From positions 1 to 6,889 of the forward strand of contig JADMIN010000132.1 of the NCBI GenBank assembly GCA_015478575.1: a stretch of DNA of 6,889 bases, in the 5' to 3' direction. Position numbers and translations under genes: made by a program. Of the stretch, positions 4,490 through 6,889 are shown in pieces (the first letter of the stretch is position 1; the number at the start of each line of letters is the position of its first letter). This stretch comes from Ktedonobacterales bacterium (GTDB lineage: Bacteria > Chloroflexota > Ktedonobacteria > Ktedonobacterales > JADMIN01). The notes beneath the pieces are model-generated. The model did no database searches and was not told where the DNA came from. It saw only the letters and a program-made list of their open reading frames with translations.

Positions 4490-6235
4490 CTAGCGCTCTG
4501 GATTCCAGCGCGCGCCTCCCTGGCCACGGTCGGGCCACAGGTCGGGCCATGGCTCGGCCGACCCGGTGGCATCGCCCCCCGTGGGGGCCTTCCCGCGCCC
4601 TGGTGTGGCGGGACCGCCAGACCACTGCCCCGGTGCGACGCGGGGAGAATCGGGCGGGCGGGTATTCGGTGGCCAGAGCGGCGCGCGTGGCTCCGCGGGC
4701 GCGGGAGACAGCGGGCGCGCGGGCGCGCGGGGAGCACCGAATGGCACGCTGGGCGGCGCGGGCATGAGGTTCGGCGCGGGCACACGCGCGGTCGTCCCCA
4801 GCGCGGGCGCGATGGGCGCGAACGGGCGCCCCTGCCAGGATATGCCCGCCTCTCCGGGCAGGCCAGCAGCCGTGGCCACGGGCTTCTTCGCGCCCAGGCG
4901 CACGAAGACCACCCAGACAAAGGCCAGCATCGCGCCGGAACCGAGCACACCAACGATCACCCGATCGCCATAGCCCACACTCTTGAGGCCGACATACTGC
5001 GAGAGGGTCGCCGCGACCGCAAGGAAGCTAAACGCCACGACCGGCCAGCGCCAGACACCGGGGAGCCGGTCATGCATCGTGGCGAACTCCCAGATCAAGA
5101 GGAAGATGAAAGGCTCCAGGTAATAGTAGGGCCAGTTGGTCTTGCTCAGCATCGGCACCGCGAGCGCGGCGATGGCCATCACCGCCCAGGCGTCACTCCC
5201 AAAAGCGGAGATCCGTAGCCGCCGCGCCGCGAACCAAGCCGCGACCGCGATGAAGAGCAGGACGACATACATATCCAGCCGACGTGCCACGGCATCGAGC
5301 AACTGGCGCACGGCATTATCGCCGCTATAGCCAAAGATGGCCCAGACCGTGTTCCCGCCGATGAGCGCGCCGCTTCGCCAGCTCAGCAGCGAATACGTCG
5401 TCTCCCTTGGGTAGAGCAGGAAGAATGGCGCCATGACCACGCCCACCACGCCCGCGCCGACCAGCGCGAACCGCGGCAGGCTGCGCCACTCGCGCCCAAC
5501 CAGCAAGAGGACGCCGAGCGCGAGCAGGGGCATCAGCGCCGTCGTGCGGGTGAGTACCGCCAGCCCAGCCAGCAGCCCTCCCCATTCCGGGCGCTGTCGC
5601 CGCAAGAGCAGGACGGAGCCGATGAGGAAGCAGAGCATCAGCGGCTGCTCGACATGATACCATGTCGCGATGGATTGCCACGTCAGGGGCGAGAGCGTCA
5701 CCAGCACGAACGCTAGCAGCAGTTGGATCTCTGGAATGCCAGGATACAGCCGCCGCAAGGTGCGCACGACCAGGTAGCCAAGGAACGGTACGAGGACGAC
5801 GAATGGCAGCGCCACAAAGGTGATTTGCTCGCCATAGTTCTTATCGAAGCCGACCAGTTCGGCCAGCTTGAGGAGCGGCGCCATGAGGAAGATGCTGAGC
5901 GGTGGGTTGTAGTTGGGGTAGCCTCCGACATTGACCGCGTAGATATGGAACGGATCACCCCGCAGAACGTAGTGCGCGGACGTAAAGAAAAAGGTGGTCA
6001 GATCGCTATCCGCCGCGGTCACGACCGCGCGCGTGCCACGGACAATGGCCGCGGCGCCGATGAGCATGGAGGCCACCGCCACCACGGAATATGCCCAGGA
6101 GGGCACGCGGATGGGCGACCCACTCTCAGCCGCCGCCGTTTCCTCTCGCTGCACTAGTTCCCACTCCTCGTTTCCGACCATTCCAACCCAGGGGCGCCCA
6201 GACGAGGCGCTCAGGCGCGATTCAGGCGTGCCCAT
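4490..6235 (-). CDS. Polytopic GT-C glycosyltransferase, GT87/DUF2029-like, with Pro-rich C-terminal tail
   Basis: A 581-residue membrane protein. A short cytoplasmic N-terminus (1-46) precedes about 11-13 hydrophobic helices between 47 and 446. The first loop after helix 1 holds AADSDLTTFFFTSAHYVLRGDPF (74-96) and YPNYNPPLSIFLMAPL (106-121). This is the GT87/DUF2029 arrangement of an acidic loop residue (Asp76 or Asp78), a YxxA..LxxGxxP pattern and a Y-PP segment before helix 2. Such proteins use polyprenyl-phosphate sugars on the outer membrane face. Residues 450-581 form a low-complexity Pro/Ala/Gly/Arg tail with no predicted fold, unusual for the family. Start choice is open: ATG at 6235 has GGAAGGGG close upstream, while GTG at codon 28 has GAGGAG nine bases upstream. 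It follows the anti-sigma gene by 90 nt and precedes the second glycosyltransferase by 51 nt. Confidence 0.82.
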   Translation of the reverse strand: MGTPESRLSASSGRPWVGMVGNEEWELVQREETAAAESGSPIRVPSWAYSVVAVASMLIGAAAIVRGTRAVVTAADSDLTTFFFTSAHYVLRGDPFHIYAVNVGGYPNYNPPLSIFLMAPLLKLAELVGFDKNYGEQITFVALPFVVLVPFLGYLVVRTLRRLYPGIPEIQLLLAFVLVTLSPLTWQSIATWYHVEQPLMLCFLIGSVLLLRRQRPEWGGLLAGLAVLTRTTALMPLLALGVLLLVGREWRSLPRFALVGAGVVGVVMAPFFLLYPRETTYSLLSWRSGALIGGNTVWAIFGYSGDNAVRQLLDAVARRLDMYVVLLFIAVAAWFAARRLRISAFGSDAWAVMAIAALAVPMLSKTNWPYYYLEPFIFLLIWEFATMHDRLPGVWRWPVVAFSFLAVAATLSQYVGLKSVGYGDRVIVGVLGSGAMLAFVWVVFVRLGAKKPVATAAGLPGEAGISWQGRPFAPIAPALGTTARVPAPNLMPAPPSVPFGAPRAPARPLSPAPAEPRAPLWPPNTRPPDSPRVAPGQWSGGPATPGRGKAPTGGDATGSAEPWPDLWPDRGQGGARWNPER

Positions 6236-6271
6236 GCCCCTTCCACTATGTAACGCACAGAGGCGCGCAGG

Positions 6272-6306
6272 GGCACGCCGAAGTGGGAGACTGGGCGCGG
6301 CGTGCC
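6272..6306 (-). repeat. 9-bp inverted repeat between anti-sigma and glycosyltransferase genes
   Basis: GGCACGCCG (6272-6280) and CGGCGTGCC (6298-6306) are perfect inverse complements with a 17-nt loop. A competing pairing exists between GGGAGAC (6285-6291) and GTCTTCCC (around 6309-6316, one bulge). No T-run follows on the minus strand, so it is not a typical intrinsic terminator. It could set an mRNA processing or partial termination point that lowers expression of the downstream genes relative to the anti-sigma factor, or be a protein site. Confidence 0.5.
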
Positions 6307-6325
6307 ACGTCTTCCCAGTGTTGGG

Positions 6326-6874
6326 TTACCAGAGTTGGGGCAGGCGCTGGGCGATAGACCGCCGCAGACTCGCCGAAGCCTCGGCACGCGCGAAGCGGAA
6401 CGCGAGCAGCAGCACGACGAACGCGCCCACCGCCCACGCGGCCCACGCCACCGAATCGGGTCCAGGCGCGGTCAGCGCCTGGAGAAGCCCAGGCAAGCCG
6501 CGGTTGACCGTCTCGGTGAGATTGGACTGCGCCCCCGGTGGCAGCAGCAGGACGGCCAGCGCGAGCGCCGCGACGAGCGCCACCATCTGCCAAGTGCGCT
6601 CGCGCCAGCCCGGCGTGGCGGCGGGCGCGAGGGCGGCGGCGCGCGGTGCTTCGAGGGCGGCGATGCGCCGCATGATGACGGGCGCGAGGTCTGGTGGCTC
6701 GATCACCGCCTCTTCACGTGTGGCCAGCGCGGACCGGATCACCTCAAAGGAGACGAGATGTTGACGGCAGCGCGAGCAGGATTGGAGGTGCCGCTCCAGC
6801 GGCGCCAACTGGCGCGCATCCAGGCGACCATCAATGTAGACTTGCAGCCGTTCCGTGGCTTGCGAACACCTCAT
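6326..6874 (-). CDS. Membrane-anchored zinc-finger (HC2/ZAS) anti-sigma factor
   Basis: A 182-residue protein whose N-terminus carries the zinc anti-sigma (ZAS) signature: Cys3, then HxxxCxxC formed by His29, Cys33 and Cys36. This domain binds and inhibits a cognate ECF sigma factor in the cytoplasm. A linker rich in Ala/Pro/Glu (50-93) leads to TM helix 1 (95-112), a short outside loop (113-141), TM helix 2 (142-159) and a basic C-terminus. The two-helix topology leaves only ~30 residues outside, so the sensory input is probably membrane- or partner-based, not a large periplasmic domain. The start at 6874 is supported by AAAGGGG seven nt upstream. A sigma gene would be expected immediately before it, beyond the right edge. 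Its lead position suggests the operon behind it belongs to the sigma regulon; that link is inferred. Confidence 0.88.
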   Translation of the reverse strand: MRCSQATERLQVYIDGRLDARQLAPLERHLQSCSRCRQHLVSFEVIRSALATREEAVIEPPDLAPVIMRRIAALEAPRAAALAPAATPGWRERTWQMVALVAALALAVLLLPPGAQSNLTETVNRGLPGLLQALTAPGPDSVAWAAWAVGAFVVLLLAFRFARAEASASLRRSIAQRLPQLW

Positions 6875-6881
6875 CAGCCCT

Positions 6882-6888
6882 CCCCTTT
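6882..6888 (-). promoter_or_regulatory. RBS of the anti-sigma gene
   Basis: AAAGGGG (then AGGG) on the minus strand lies seven nt before the ATG of the anti-sigma factor. It touches the window edge, so the end of any upstream sigma gene is not visible here. Confidence 0.55.
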
Positions 6889-6889
6889 G

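Noticed and set aside
4493..4513. Small hairpin just before the stop of the GT87-like gene (GCGC-t-CTGG, ATT loop, CCAG-c-GCGC)
   Set aside because: Two 4-bp stems with an internal mismatch inside coding sequence, no T-run after it; too weak to call a terminator or attenuator.
4439..5218. Plus-strand open frame of 259 codons
   Set aside because: Antisense to the Pro-rich tail and last helices of the GT87-like gene. The Gly/Arg-rich product is the expected complement of that tail and has no RBS or motif.

Overview
This window looks like chromosomal DNA from a high-GC bacterium. It holds the 5' end of an rRNA operon and, upstream of it, five protein genes, all read from the minus strand, so transcription runs from high to low coordinates. 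The only direct taxonomic marker is the first ~62 nt of 16S rRNA. It has the standard bacterial start (GAGTTTGATCCTGGCTCAG) and a GGACAAACGCTGGCGGCGTGCC-type stretch. With the high-GC, Ala/Arg-rich proteins and the rrn leader style, this is compatible with Chloroflexota (possibly Ktedonobacteria-like), but 62 nt cannot settle the phylum.

Right part (6874 down to 1805): a probable operon. It begins with a zinc-finger (HC2-type) membrane anti-sigma factor. Two large polytopic GT-C-type glycosyltransferases follow, one GT87/DUF2029-like with a long Pro-rich tail and one MptB/mannosyltransferase-like. It ends with a zinc-less MDR-superfamily dehydrogenase. Gaps are 90, 51 and 12 nt, and the dehydrogenase's ribosome binding site overlaps the stop codon of the gene before it. 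The set suggests extracytoplasmic assembly of a lipid-linked or cell-surface glycan under control of an ECF sigma/anti-sigma pair whose sigma gene would lie beyond the right edge. That pathway is inference.

Middle (1606 down to 791): after a 198-nt gap, a monocistronic-looking alpha/beta hydrolase of the carboxylesterase/monoacylglycerol-lipase type with an intact Ser-Asp-His triad and a strong RBS.

Left part (790 down to 1): about 300 nt with nothing recognisable, then a compact rRNA control region. Two tandem promoters share the same core (TTGACA, 17 bp, TACGCT, with extended -10 TG) and the same initially transcribed sequence. Each is built around its own perfect palindrome. Downstream are leader hairpins, including a UUCG tetraloop, a boxA-like antitermination element partly held in a 9-bp stem, and then the start of 16S. 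This rrn control region is the most informative part of the window. I saw no mobile element, CRISPR array, tRNA, phage gene or defence gene.
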